Shown: positions 1 to 13,313 of the stretch, piece by piece
Position numbering within the stretch: the stretch's first letter is position 1
Layout of the letters: each line of letters begins with the position of its first letter
Origin: Seiridium cupressi
Taxonomy: Eukaryota; Ascomycota; Sordariomycetes; Amphisphaeriales; Sporocadaceae
Direction of reading: 5' to 3'
Length of the DNA: 64,000 nt
Assembly (NCBI GenBank): GCA_036674765.1
Contig: JARVKI010000034.1
Location: forward strand, 124,001 to 188,000
Notes under the pieces: generated by a model
What the model was told of the DNA's origin: nothing
The model's input: the letters and a program-made list of their open reading frames with translations, nothing else
The model's database searches: none
Program-made: the position numbers and the translations under genes

Positions 1-688
1 ATACTGCCTTCCAGGGTATTTTTTCTGATTCATATTCGCAGGATAGGTTGTCCTTACTTATTGTAATTGTAATAGTAACAATTGTATGAAGACTTCGTTA
101 GGGTGGGTAAAGAGCACTTAGTACTTTCTCAAAGCAACCACAAAGATATTCGGCTCTGATATATACCAGAGGGGTTCTTATCTTTCGGAGTTCACCCTTG
201 CACTTTGATACCTAGTTCCTTATCCTCTCTGAAGAACCACTGAATCCTTCGCGGAAGCCTGCCCCGGCGCATTTGCTGGAGCGGTCTCGGAGCGGTCTCG
301 GAGCCCGGAACACGAACCCGTTTGGCTTGCCCAGGACCGGCCCCGCTGTCGTGGCTCTGGACGCTAAGCATCCGGCTCTAGCCGGAGATCATACAAAGTG
401 CTTTGCAAGCAATAGCAAATGGTAGATAGTTTCGAAGGAGAGAGTAAATCGTTCCGGAATTGATCGGTCAGTTGCAATATATTCTCGGCCGATCGCGCAG
501 TTCTCTCTAACCTGAAAACAGGACTCGGGCTACATGTGGAGATTAGCTTCTTTATATCACCGAGGAGGGGGCATTCCTACTAACATCAATTACAATAACA
601 ACTAGAGACTTTCACAACACCAGCAAGCTGTTACCGCTCAACACATCCTGATACTACGGTACTCGTTTCTGTAACACACTGTTGCAAG
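1..688. other. Intergenic, upstream of the cyclodeaminase gene
   Basis: I see no gene here. A short tandem duplication lies at 278-304, an 11-bp unit (ggagcggtctc) present twice plus a partial third copy. The last 150 bases before the ATG at 689 are A/C-rich with CAAC stretches, as is common in fungal 5' leaders. Core promoter elements cannot be assigned with confidence. Confidence 0.5.
278..304. repeat. Short tandem duplication, 11-bp unit
   Basis: The unit ggagcggtctc occurs twice in direct succession (278-288, 289-299), followed by a partial third copy (ggagc). It lies in the region upstream of the cyclodeaminase gene. Confidence 0.8.
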
Positions 689-1855
689 ATGAGCCTCACA
701 GTCCTCACCGACGGAGACGTCAAAAAGCTTCTGGTTAAGCTTACCTCGGAGGAGATTTCGTCACTCTTCTCGGCATTAGGCAGTGGATTTATTGGCTACT
801 CCATCGGCCAAGAGAACCAGTATCAATGTCATCGCCAAGGGGTAACTCGCCCCGGCGGGCCAACGATGCTGTTCATGCCCGCAACGCTGCCTAGAGGATC
901 GTCCGTCAAGGTCGTGGGTGTCCCGCCGCCACGTACAGAGTCTCCGGGGCCACAATCCAAACCTATCGTGGGGGCGATCATGATCTGCGATAGCGATGGA
1001 AGGGCGGTCGGATTGATCAACGCCGCAGAAACCACTGCTTTCCGAACGTCGTTGGGATCGATACTCCTGTACCAATTCCGGGAGCGCACAGAACATATCG
1101 TGGTCTTCGGAGCAGGCAAACAAGCGTTATGGCACCTTCGGCTGGCGTTGGTCCTCAAGAGCACAGATATCCGAACTGTCACCATCGTCAACCGATCCAT
1201 CCAGCGTTCTCAGGGCTTGGTTGACCGGCTGCGGGAGATGGATGCTGAAGGAGGGTCCGCAACGACCGCGAACATAGCATTTTCACTCGTAGACGCCAGC
1301 ACCGACTCTACTCCAGGCTATCAGGATCGCTTACGCGATCTCGTCCAGCGGGCAGATACCATCTTCTGCACTACTCCATCCACTTCGCCACTGTTCCCGG
1401 CGGAGTGGTTAACATCTGCCGAAGGCCGGCAGAAGACCCGTTTCATCTCCGCCATTGGGTCTTACAAGCTCGACATGCAAGAGATCGATCCCACCCTGCT
1501 GCGTGCAGTCACTACTGACCCCGAGAGCAACTATCCTGGACTATATCGTCCCAAAGAGAAGACATCAGCAAATGGCGGTATTTTGGTGGTTGATAGCCGT
1601 GAAGCCTGTGCTCTTGAGGCGGGCGAGCTCGTGAAGGCTGAGATCAAAGAAGAGGACCTGGTCGAAGTCGGTGAACTGTTGCAAATTCAAGGGCACGGGG
1701 GATCAGAAGAGAAAGAACAGCTTGCTGCATGGCTCAAAAATGGTTCAGTGATTTACAAAAGCGTCGGAATCGGCCTCATGGATCTAGCAATAGGTGGAGC
1801 ACTCCTCGAACTAGCAGCGTCTGGTGGTGTAGGTGTAAAAGTAGACGACTTCTAG
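689..1855 (+). CDS. Ornithine cyclodeaminase / mu-crystallin family protein
   Basis: Single-exon protein of 388 residues, a usual length for the family. It begins with the family's N-terminal 'LTDGDVKKLL' segment. A central Rossmann fold shows the dinucleotide-binding motif GAGKQA at about residues 141-146, followed by a helix and 'TVTIVNRS', the typical second strand where NAD(P) is discriminated. Further segments such as 'GLINAAETTAFRT' upstream of the Rossmann fold and 'ADTIFCTTPSTSPLF' match conserved family blocks. Known members are NAD(P)H-dependent and convert ornithine to proline with ammonia loss, or reduce ketimines. The exact substrate here cannot be told from sequence. The protein should be cytosolic, as no signal peptide is visible. 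It stands alone at the edge of a long gene-free stretch, so the context gives no pathway. Confidence 0.9.
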   Translation: MSLTVLTDGDVKKLLVKLTSEEISSLFSALGSGFIGYSIGQENQYQCHRQGVTRPGGPTMLFMPATLPRGSSVKVVGVPPPRTESPGPQSKPIVGAIMICDSDGRAVGLINAAETTAFRTSLGSILLYQFRERTEHIVVFGAGKQALWHLRLALVLKSTDIRTVTIVNRSIQRSQGLVDRLREMDAEGGSATTANIAFSLVDASTDSTPGYQDRLRDLVQRADTIFCTTPSTSPLFPAEWLTSAEGRQKTRFISAIGSYKLDMQEIDPTLLRAVTTDPESNYPGLYRPKEKTSANGGILVVDSREACALEAGELVKAEIKEEDLVEVGELLQIQGHGGSEEKEQLAAWLKNGSVIYKSVGIGLMDLAIGGALLELAASGGVGVKVDDF

Positions 1856-4800
1856 GACTGGCAAGTGCGTAAAACATGAGATTCGTTGTGGCTTATTATT
1901 ACGAAGGAGGAGTACTATACTATTACGCACATAATAGTCATCACTTGATGTAATGCCAGATTCAGACTGTTTCTTGATACCAACTTTGAAAGGTTTCCCT
2001 TTTATATCGTTTAACACATTTCCACGTCGTAGCATATACTAGTGGAAAGTTACTATCGGTTCTCCAGACAACGATCAACTACGCATCCTACTCAAAAAGT
2101 ATACCTTTGGATAAGTGATACTAACCTCAATATACTATAACTATACTTGAGAATGAGGTATCTAGACCCCTAACAGGCATTGTGGCCTTGGCGCGCAAGG
2201 CTCGTCAAGTAATACTCTTTTTGAATTTAATCCAGTCTTGATATCTAGTCTGTAATAATCTTTAATGAGCAGGCCGATGCTCAACTATATATATTTATGC
2301 ACGCAGTGGTAGTCAAATCTATTATAATGATAAAAATGAAGTTATGGTGTAACTCTTCATCATTCACAAATATGAGATTGCACGCCCCAATCTATTTTGT
2401 AAAAACGACGGTGAACAGCAATTATTCCATGTCATAACGTTAGTTATGAAAGGCACAAGATGCTCTCATATGCACATCTGACTGGCCTCCAGATCCTAGC
2501 TATCAGACCCTGAGATGACTTCGGTAAGGGGCCCGCGCTCGTTTCTTGAATCGGGAATTTCTTTTCGGTGCCTACGGGCCAGCACAAGCGCTAAGGGAAG
2601 ACTTTCATACCATATTATCATTTGAGTTTAGTCCTCACCCAAGGTACGATATCCTAGCATTTGATTCGTAGTTACCAAACGAAGGGAGGAGGCGTTTGAC
2701 GATCACCGACGAGGCGCGCGTATCATCGGGTCTCTTGTTGCGAATCAATGTACACAAGGGTCGGCGCAGTGTTTCATCGCCACGAGGAGGAATTAAGAAT
2801 GAAAAGTTTAAGAAAAAAAAGACTCTCCGTTTCGATACTATATAACATGTAACGGCGGATGGGGCGGCAGTATTCCAAATTATACGAAGATGTTTCAAAC
2901 TATAATGGCGGGGGCATCCAATCGCAAGCGGAAAGGGACCCAAGAGCCTGGGTGGCCTTTCTTTTTAACCTGTTCATCATCAAAAGCCGGCTAGCAACGA
3001 ATGTCGAGGCTAGAAGTCTCAACTTGAGACACGAGGTCGGTCTTTAGTGACGCCACAGCACCCATCCATCCATTCACGCTCCAGTCAAAGCTGCCATGCG
3101 TAGACACCGGATCGAAAAGAGGCGCATTCTCCGGAACTGGGCCACCAATTCTAGATCAAACTTCCCGTCTGCTTTTGCTCAGATTATACATTTAAATTCC
3201 AAGCCAGCTCTTCTATCTGCCGCCTGGTTCCGTACGTTTGCTTTGACTAATTGAGTCATCAGAAGTACGATACTGACCGCGGGTATAGGGCGACCTAACG
3301 CGATCCCGTGTTGTTCCAAACATAACAAAATCAACAATTCATGACACCCAAAAAAACACCTGAAAGGCAAACAGATGCCGCGATACTATGCCCTTAGCGA
3401 TCTAAAACCACACGGTGGCTTGTAACAGAAGTCGGTGAGATACCGTTATGACCGCCCACAATGCACTAGATCCAGCACTCCGCGTCAGGAAGGTTTATTG
3501 CAGTATGCTCACGGGTTCATAAAGAATCATTCGTATACTCTCTCCTTGCTTTGTCTGGATAGCCTTGTATACAAGGCTTGCGAAGAAAGTGGGTGGGTGC
3601 CCGTTCCACAAATTCAACTGCCCTACCAGAGCACACCGCCAAGTAGCCGCGGACGAAAAGGCTCTAGATCGCGATCTGAGATCCGGTTCGGCAGTCGCGA
3701 GATACGGTACAACGTGCCTGCAGATCTGATTGCTTATTCCTCCGTCACGTCATTCCAAGACACAACTCCATTCCGGCAAACACATGCTGCAGAGCCGCAG
3801 TGTTACGATGCGGGCTCCCGAGACCTCTTTCCATCGAGCATGTTGCACGACGGCGGAAACGGGGCAACCTTCTTACTTAGTCTGTACGGCCTATCATGTC
3901 TGTTCCTAGTAGCCAACGGCGATACACACCACGCGCTCCAATCTCTAGGTATAGCCGGTATGTGGAGCAAAGCGGGAATTCCCGAAGGCGACAGTTGCCC
4001 AAGTCACTAGCATAAGAGAGCCATACAGGACAATATGGGAGAATGCTGTGTAACATGGGACAAAATAAAACTCAATACCTATATTTGCCCGCACGAGTGT
4101 GTTCTTGACTCAGTCACACGCTACACTACTCACGCGAGGGTTGCGATGCATGAGTGAGCTACCAACCTTGGCTTGAATAACGACAGGGCGCAAAGCAGAC
4201 ATAAGAAAAAAAAAAGTATCTATGGGACTATCATTCACAGGACCAGAAATTTCCTAAAGTCTCAAGGTAAACATGCCTGAGACATCGTCACGAGCGCTCG
4301 TATCCACAAATACTGTCATCTAGTTATCTTGAGTTTAAGCAGTGTGTTTGCTGTTGGGCAGCATTGGACAATCGCAGGCTGTGATGGCGGCATGGGAGTT
4401 TTTGGACCCAGCATCCCGAGGAGGGAAAAATGCGGAGTTTGTACCCATTACTCAAGCACCGCCTTTTCTGAAGCTCGCCAATCTGCGCGTATGCACTGCG
4501 CGCAGTTCTCCTACGTACGTAGCACGACAAAAGGGTGTCCTAGGTCACGCGATGCAGTCGTGCATCACGTCTTACCGTCTCGCTGGGGTGAGTGAGGCGC
4601 GTCCATCGGGTAGTTTAGGTCATCGAGCTCCAGTGCCGTCAGCTCGCTTGCCGATGAGGTCATTCCAGGGGTACATATGGTTCTGCAGATGCCATTGTTT
4701 GCCAATAGGTAGAATTTTCGGTGGAAATGATAGGCAACTCTACTAATTGCCATGCTACACGCCGCTTCGGCTGTTCTGTATGGGTAGCAGTAGTTTTATT

Positions 4801-7800
4801 GTGGGCTACCGCCGGCGAAGGAGCGTACTTCCCAGTTTGTCAATTCGTCGGCCATCCGGATAATATCAACCAGGAAGTCGGCATGCGGCGGCGGGGGTGG
4901 GGAATTGGACCACACAGTCCTATGGAAGAATGAGCTCCGCTGCGTCGCACGACATGTGGCACGCCCGGTCTGCCGCATCAGATTCTAGGTTCGCAAAAGA
5001 ACGGGCAGGTCCAGAATCAGGAGCGAGCATCGGACGCACTCGGGGTGTGACAAAGGAACGGTTGTGCGTTGCTGATCCTGACTGGAGGCGCGACTGCGGG
5101 ACGTACGTGATATCATCTCTTCACTGGTCGAGGTTGCACAGCAGAGCTGCGACAAGAGTCAAGCTCCTGCATAGACTGATTGATGTGGCCAAATGAACTA
5201 CGCAGGCAATGTGACCCTGATAACGAGAGTTGTTTTGATGATCCTCATACTAGGGTTGATATGTGTGTGCACGGGATTGGGCCCGAGAGTCATGCCATAG
5301 CAACACGATGTGAACTAGACGCCTCGTGTCGAGTCATCAACCAAGCAAGAAAAAGTGATGCGGTGGAATTGGAGCTCTGAAGGATCCTGAAACCTCCCCA
5401 CAGATATCGCGGTTGTGCGGCTGGCGGTTGATAGTCGACTCAACTCGACCCATGTGATATACGGAGAATGTCGATCAGCCTCGGCGTGGCTTTTCGTCCC
5501 CGGATCATCGTCTTTAGACTGAGATTCTAGCCGCGCCCGCGATATGCTTTATGCAAAGTCAAACTGTCGAAACTAGGGATGCGGGGATGACCACTGCCGT
5601 CAGGCAGTTTGGAAAGCCACTACTTGCTTACAGGGCCATCTTGGGCAACTGATAGGCTACCAGTGGCTGGGACTTGAAGCGCATTAACAGAAAATAAAAC
5701 CAAAAAGAGAAAAACAGGATATGAGAGAGTGATCCGTCAGTGACTATTGTGCGGTAGCTTACAACCTTCACTCGTCCAAAAGTGGAAATTCTCTGGCCGT
5801 CTATTTGGCCCGAGTTGAGCCGTGATTGGTCCACACTCTATGATGCCTCCAATCCCACACAATGTTGAAAGATAAGAGCATAGCGGGGTGCGATCCATGA
5901 CTCGCGAAGACCACGTCAACGTACCTGCAGCATCTCAGAAACGCTGGAACGATAGAAGATGTGACTGGTATAGTATTCCGCAGGTTATTGCAGGTGCGCC
6001 CGCGAATATGTGAAGCCGATATGTTCGCTTATGCACCGAGCGTGGGAGAAGTCGGGGCGTCGAACGCTCAATGCGAGATAAGAAGATGAGCAGATTCAGG
6101 GTCCACGTTGGACGCCATCCATGCATCCCTCAAGGTCCACAAATACTTGTGATTGTCCGACGTTTTCCGCCAACCGCCACGCTCAAATCGCTGATGAGTC
6201 TCAAAGTCGGTTTCCCGGCTCTAGCTAAGCATGAAAAACTTCACGGCCTTGCATAGATATGCAAATGGGAGTGCAAAAATAGTGCCGTCGAGGCATACAG
6301 TAATAGTCCTGGGCGGAGGCACGGAGATTTGACAGAAGCTTGATACAGAGCCTAGACCACGAACAAAAAGAACATGCACTAACTAACTTTGTATCTGGGG
6401 ATCGATCTCTGCCTCCTGAAAGTGTGGAGTTGCCGGAATAATTCGCATCCATAAATCCGTCGTGGCGGCCACAAGTCGAGATCCAGGCTTGCACAATGAG
6501 GTATTAGCTGGTATTGGCTGCAGACCTATGTACCTGGATGACACCACGAACTGCATTCCCGCCCAGCTTGAATGGAGCCCTGATCCAAGGAGAGGGCTGT
6601 AGAGGGCTGTAGATCCCCTGCAGCGCGGGATGGATACGTTGCAGCAGTGTATCAAAACGGCATGCCGAAAGATGGGTGGTGCAGCGAACACTTGAGATTG
6701 GACCGCTAGGAGATTTTTCGGCTCAAGCTAGATAGAAACATTGCGACCAAGGATGTGGTAGACCCCAGGCGGCTGGCACTTCAGATGGTGGTCGTCATAG
6801 GCCCTGCAGCACGGAGAAGGATTTCACCTTGTCGTGAAAAGCTCAGACTGAACGGGAGGCTCGACCGTCGGCCTTATGTTTGCCGAGCCGGGCTGGAGGA
6901 AGAGGCGGCAAAGACCCCCACGAAGAGGCGGGTCAACAGCTATCCAAACAGGCAATGAAACTCGACGAGTCCTAAATGCACAGTACGGATAAAGCAGCGT
7001 GCAAGCACGGGAAAGCAGAGGCCGTCATCATTGCGGCTGTGTCTGACGTTGGTGATGATGAGGCTTATTGAGCTATCATGTTTATCTGCAGTGGATCAAT
7101 CACTCCCAACAGCACGGGGTCATGCCGGCCAGACAGAATAGCACTAAAAAGCTGGAATAGATACGAAACAAACAAAGAAGAGCCGATAAGGGTTCAGAAC
7201 CACAAGGGTCATGCTCTGGCGAGCGGGAGAGAGGCCATCATGTGCAACGGCTGAGCGGCACTATCGATCGTCAGGTGTAAGTACAGGACGGATGCTGGGA
7301 GACTCATGCGATGGCCAAGCGTCCTCCTCTGCCCTGGGCAGAAATGCGAAACACGCAAGACGGGAGTTGGAGGAAGCAAGCTCGGCTCACGATGGCGTGG
7401 AAGCTATTACTTTATGACAAAAGAGTTTCGAGTCGGTGAGCTGGGAATTACTCGGCAGATGTTTAGCCACGCCATCGCTCGTGGAATTGGCAGAACAGAA
7501 AACGGGCTCAAGGTTTCGCCTAGGCCAACCCCACAATTGCGACATCGTCTGGACTTTGTGCTTGGGCTGGGGTAAACAGAGGTGAGAGGAGCCGTGCGCC
7601 TAGTGCCTATTTCACGTTCCGGTTTTGACCATGAGGCTAAAACGGAGACTTCCCAGGTGGTTCAGGGCAAGGTTCAGGCTCTGATAGGGGACCAGAAGCT
7701 CCCCAGGTAAGGTTCATAGCTCTCGGGGTCCCGCCTTTGACACACTACCTAGGCTACCCGAATCCTAGACGGTCGTCTCTTGACCAAGGCCGAGAAAACG

Positions 7801-9955
7801 TGCTTGCGACGGTGGATGAGGTGAGCACAAGAAAATTTGACGGGCCCGGGCCCGTTCTAAATTCTTTGTCAGTCTCGAAATATCGGTCAGACACAGGGGG
7901 GTCCCTCCCCATCGAGGCCTATGAGCATACGAAGTGACAAAGAGTTTTTACATCCATCGCAATCACAACTAGGAAGGGGGAGAAGAGAAAAATTCTTTTA
8001 CGCCGAAGTAGGGTTCAGCTGCGCTCGATTCTGCCATGCTCATTTGCCAGGCTGATCTGGGCGCGTAACCGCGTACCACTTTGGTTATGACTCCCGACCC
8101 GGAGGAGCACCCTGATGATAGATAGGGCCAGAGGGGTACGGCGTATCCATCTTAGATGGTGCTCAGCGAGGATTCCAATATGATGGGCCGTTTAGCCAAG
8201 ATCCCCAGGCCATTGTTAGCAAAGCGCCCATGAGCTGTCCGAGCTGTGCGGCTCGCCGTGCTATGCTCTACTTGTAGTAGCTGCTGGACCCCATCCCACG
8301 CCAGCATGCAGATACTGCATTCCAATTAAAGATGCGTCCAAGGTCCTGCCGCTTGCTTGCTCGGCGGCGCCTTCAGGACAATTCCGTGCTTGTCGTGCAT
8401 TTCCCCCCCTCAGGGTTGTTGTCTCTCCATCACTAATAAGACCTGAGACGCCTCCTCTCACTTTACTTCCTCTGTCGCGAGGTGATACAACTATTGCACA
8501 AGACCCAGCAGTCCACTTACCCACTGCTTTCCCAAAGCTTCCCCGTATGGCCGCATCGGTGCTCTGTATTGCTTAAGAAACAAACTCGGCCCTCTTGCCT
8601 CGACCGTTTCAGTGCCTGCTCTACCTAGCTCACTAACATAACCTTACCGACACCCTGCCTCAAGCCGCTGAACGCAATACTACCCACCACACGGATCAGA
8701 GTATATCTCGACCAGGCCAGTCAGCAACCACGGACGGCCAGCCCATCAATCAATCAAACTCTCCGCCTTCCCTGCAACCCACGCTGAGTCGTCCAAGGGA
8801 ATCAGGCGCTGCATTGTGAGATCTGAGACATTGAAGCCGAGACACAATTGGCCGAGGACCCATCACCGTGCCATCTCCGCTTTCGGGCTTTGTCCAGCAC
8901 GGGCGGACTTGGAAAGAGTCACTCGACGGTGGATCGGTTTAAGCACTGGAGCGCCCACAACCCAGCGCAGAGCAGCGCAGTGCAGTCCGGTGCAGTTGAA
9001 CCGTCAATCGAGCACTCGATTAAGCGAGAAAGGTACCATCTTGGAATATAACATCCACCCACGCGCACACACAAGCGTCACCTCTCACTTGACTCTCTAT
9101 CTCTCCACACCTGTTCACAATACCCTTTTTATTCCCAAAAGGCCCAAAGGCGGTCAACCGCTCACTTACACATCCCTGGCCTCTGGAACTCGTCTGTCTG
9201 CTCACACTCTCTGTCTTTTTAGAGTTGTGGTAGCCAAGTTTACTAGGCTCGTTCTTTCTTACAGCCTGTAGTCGAAACCCAAAAGCCCGACGGGGGGGTT
9301 TTTACAAGCGCGAACAGCGACAAGTAATCCCATTACTACAGTTGCGGTTACAGTTACACCACACTACACTGCCTACCTGATTCTCCACCATCGACGAAAC
9401 CAAGTCAGCCGGGACAAGATTCGAGTTTCGAGAAGTTTAAAGAGCCACTTGCATCCACTGCAATCGGGCCAAATAAGAAGTCGATCCCTCATATCAGGCA
9501 CCGGTTTTTTTTCGTTTTCGACCAAGCTCAAGCACACAATCGCTCTTTGTCAAGAAATACCATCGTTGGAAACACGGCATTTTGCCAGCTGCGAACTTTT
9601 GAAGGTCCAACACCCCGTTACAGCCGGTCAACCACAACTAGTCTGCAAACCACACACACCGTCATCACGACAGCATCGCACCCAGTTGCGGCGCCAGGAA
9701 AATTCCGTCGTTATCTTTGGACTCGCCACTTGATCTGCTATCACCTTCGGATTCTGCTTCCCATTTCTATACTATTATCCAGGAACTTTAGGAGCTTGAC
9801 TTGCCTACAGCGGCCAGACCCCTCTTGCGAGGAGCCAATTCGGATTGAAGATCACCCCGCTTCAAAAGTTGGAGGGACCCTTATTACAATCCAACCAACC
9901 ATCTTCGGCTATAGGATCTAGGATCACCACTGGGGTCCAATCATACTCACTCACA
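1856..9955. other. 8.1-kb stretch without a supportable gene
   Basis: Open frames here (for example 3435-4010, 191 codons, and 4342-4746, 134 codons) overlap others on both strands, lack recognisable motifs and do not splice into longer proteins, so I do not call them. A 10-bp tandem duplication (agagggctgt) sits at 6591-6613. The last kilobase (about 8800-9955) is rich in C, T and A and is probably the long promoter and 5' leader of the Ecl1-type gene. I found no transposase, reverse transcriptase or obvious terminal repeats. Confidence 0.5.
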
Positions 9956-11133
9956 ATGCACCACCACCGTCGCAAGTCCGGCCATGGCTCGACGAACACC
10001 TCCATGACCGACGTCCGGAAGGCGGTTACCGTGTCGGACCCGTCCAGGCCAAAGCGCCCACAGACACTGTCTAGAAGGACTACGCCTTCAGTTGTGCAGA
10101 AGCTTGGCAAGAATCCCAGGGACAGGGAACGGGAGTGGGATGAGGAACGAGGATGGGAAGACGAGCGCGAGAGCTTCCCACAGTATTGGTGAGTCGCACA
10201 CGAGTTCATGAAGTTCACAATATCCCTTGCATCCAGACCAGCAACTTCGGCTGCGCAGGAGGCCGCCTGGTCCGCCTGCCGTACGATCCCATTCTATTCC
10301 ATTTGCCTGTTTTCCCCCCAGCCCTCTACACCGAAACATTTTGTTGCCGTGCATCCTTCACCTTGGTGGTCACTTGCATCACCACCTGTCAGGTGTGCGA
10401 GCTAGCACCTAAAGGTGGGCTTGTGTAACGACTTGTCGCACCAATGAGGGGATGGGATTGCTGTTCCTGCATCACGCTGGTTTTGTGAGATGGTTTGCTG
10501 ACTGGTTGGTTTACAGCATGACTTGTGAGAAGCAGTTCGTTCCGTCCGGGGAAAGACATCTTTACTGCTCAGAGGCGTAAGCCAACCCCATTAGTCAGCC
10601 AATTGGCCAAATCCCCTCCAGACTAACGCGCAATCAGATGCCGCAAGCATGACCAGATGTCGAGTTCAGCCGTATCACAATACCCTCCATCAAGGAGTCA
10701 TGACAGCTATGGCAACCTGCCATTTTACTCGGCGGGTAACCCAGAGCCCCGCGACATCATTCCGCGGGCTTCACCATCGAGGCCCAGCTCGACTTATTTC
10801 TCCCCACCAACCACGCCTACTAGTTCGCAGTACACGAGCGCTGTGTCTGCTCTGAGGTCGTTGACCATCCGACCACCGAGCCCGCCGTCACCCACAGCAA
10901 CCGGCTCCAGCATCTGGCCATTTACCAAGACGGCAACCACTTCTCCAAGCACGTCTTACACCAAACCGTCCAATTTTTACTCGTCTACCTACGACAACGG
11001 CTATGGGGCTTCCGGCTACTATGGTTACACAACCAGTAACGTGACGTCGGATCGGCCATTACCGTCGAGGAAACCTGGAGGTTACAGTCGGCCAAAGAGT
11101 ATCGAACTGGTGACGCCGATGGTTGGCCGCTGA
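9956..11133 (+). CDS. Ecl1-type lifespan regulatory factor domain protein
   Basis: Three exons (9956-10188, 10517-10576, 10638-11133) join to 262 codons. The introns are GTGAGT...ACAG and GTAAGC...TCAG. The short middle exon carries the diagnostic block: a CxxC (CMTC, made across the first junction), then 'KQFVPSGERHLYCSEAC', which resembles the small zinc-binding Ecl1 domain (Pfam Ecl1 family, from memory). The N-terminus is basic and His-rich (MHHHRRKSGHG). The C-terminal two thirds is Ser/Thr/Pro/Tyr-rich and probably disordered. Ecl1 proteins in fission yeast extend chronological lifespan and respond to nutrient stress. Filamentous fungal members are much longer, as here. Nuclear or cytoplasmic action is inferred. 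The ATG at 9956 is the first in this frame; the open frame further upstream has no ATG. Confidence 0.8.
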
Positions 11134-13313
11134 GGCCAGGCTCTGCATCGCGAGGCAGCATGGAGATTATCTTGCAGGATTGCCACGGTACGCAACCGAG
11201 CATTTGTTGGGGGAAGGTTGGTATAGCGTGGGGGTTCTTTTCAGCTTTTTGAGTTTCTGGCAGCATTCTGGGTTGCAATCCATGTTGCGAACGACGGGTG
11301 GAAACGCGGGGGAAGACAAAGTGCACGGTTTCCCCAGGATAACCGCGCCTTTTCCCCACGCTCGCCCAGTTCTGGGCCCGAGTCTATGCAGTGATGCATG
11401 AAACCATGCCGCCAGCGGTTTGGGATAGTCTCGCTTTGTTACCACAAATGGCGGTCGGTGGACGCTCTACCGCAGCCACGGTGAGCCCGTCACCGGCTTG
11501 GTTTGACTTCTGGGTCCGAAGGAAGGCCCTCCAGTGTCGTCAGCACTTGCACGTTTCATGCAAGGTGGTCCTTTTGTGTCACAGGGGCCACTGCATACGC
11601 CTCTGTGGGGAAGTAATTGATTAAAAAAGTTCAAGGAATCATCTGGGATTGGGAGGCATGCATATCTGGTCGGAAGCATCGGCGTTTTCATAAACATTAT
11701 CATTTGCATCGCATCGTCTGACGTATTCATCGAGGCGATGACAGCTTATCTCTCTACTCGGCATTTTCTATGGATCGGTATACCAATTTTAGCGCATTGG
11801 TGGATTGGCGTTTGCATTAGCATTGTATTGAGTTATACCCGCTAGACTAGTGCTAATACTCTGCGGGAAGGACGGGCAGACAGGTATACCTAGGTAGCAT
11901 ACAAACTTTCAACTCGATTTGGCTGAGGCACAACAAGCAATCAAGAATTTCAGCATCCAACTTTACTTGAGACCAGACGTTTAACATCGGGGTTTTATCA
12001 GGCTATCTGATTGCTTTTCGGGTGATTCATCATGCCATTGGATAGAACCCCAATCGTATCTACTGGGCGCGGGGGCAAGGCGTGGGTAGCAGCATGGGTA
12101 CACCGAACATGCCGAGTGATTGAAGCCGAGGGTCCATGGGCAACAGCCATATCACCGACCCTCAAACTGTCATCTCCGTTGGACAAGCTTTTTTGCCTTG
12201 GGCACGGACAAAAGCTGGACCACAAAGTGAATCCTTTTGCGAAGTAGTACAGTATCAGCGCCAAACTTACAAGCCCTCTGCTTTAGTGATTGATCAACCA
12301 CTGAAACCACTCGAGAAGATGTCACAGTTCTCCATATTGCCCAAGGAAACTGGTTTTGACGGTTTTGATATTATGGAATACCACTTTGTGGTTGTACCTT
12401 CCCCCCTTTTTTTCTTCTTCTTCATCAAATATATACATAATAGTATGTCTCCCTCCCTATCTCCTCTGTTGCCTGTAAAATTTATATATACTGCGATTGA
12501 GGATAAGTTTTGTGGCCCTCTCTGGTGCGCTAGGTAGAACATATTACAGTAAACAAACAGCAAGAACGCTTCAGAATTGCGAAATGCACGCGCGGTAGCC
12601 CGCGTCGTCTCTCGGTCACCTGGCTTACACTAGCAAATTTATCTTGGTCAAGAACTGGATTCATAGTTACCCGGACAATTCACGTCTCGACGTCGGTTAT
12701 GAAGATCGTTGTTTCCCTCGCGGGCATATTGTCTTCTTTCTAAATCTGGAGCTTGTCCGATGTGACACCTATCATGGCCATCCGTTTGCAAAATCTTCAA
12801 GCCAAGTTATGATTGCGGATGGGATTTGGATCAGAGTGATCTAATCTCTACTTGATAGAACGGATATTTGGGGAGTACGGTCTGCATGAAGCGTTTCTTC
12901 TCTCCTCGATGCCAGTATAATCCCTTGAATGTTCGGATAGTATATTGACTCAGCCTACATCGCAGAAATCGTGGTTTACATCCTGTGGTTTGTTCGTAAA
13001 GCAATAATAGAAATAACTCTCGTTTATCTTTTTCGCAACATCCTTGCAAATGATGGGTGAAATATATGAAACAAATATAATATTCACTTGTAGCCGTTTT
13101 TCAACTCAAACCAGAATAACAATTGCAACTATTGCCTGGTCCACCAAGATCCATCCACTTCATTCTTTTCAGCCCACGTTGCCGCTCAACAACACACTTT
13201 CCTGCGGTTTCCCATCCATCTATTTTCAACTCAACACCTCCCAAGTCCCGAACCTGTTCCATCACTCGTAACGCCACTGGCTGGATATTCGTTGAGCCCA
13301 GCCCTCGGTCAAC
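11134..13313. other. Intergenic region
   Basis: No gene is supported. Overlapping short frames on both strands have no recognisable content. The final 200 bases before 13314 are pyrimidine-rich with CAAC/CACC runs and probably form the leader of the GHKL-like gene. Confidence 0.5.

Noticed and set aside
3435..4010. 191-codon open frame on the + strand
   Set aside because: No recognisable domain, no splice partners, odd composition, and it lies in a region where long frames occur on both strands by chance.
8816..9921. Overlapping + strand frames just before the Ecl1-type gene
   Set aside because: They overlap in different frames and show only low-complexity Ser/Thr/His composition; better read as a C/T/A-rich leader.
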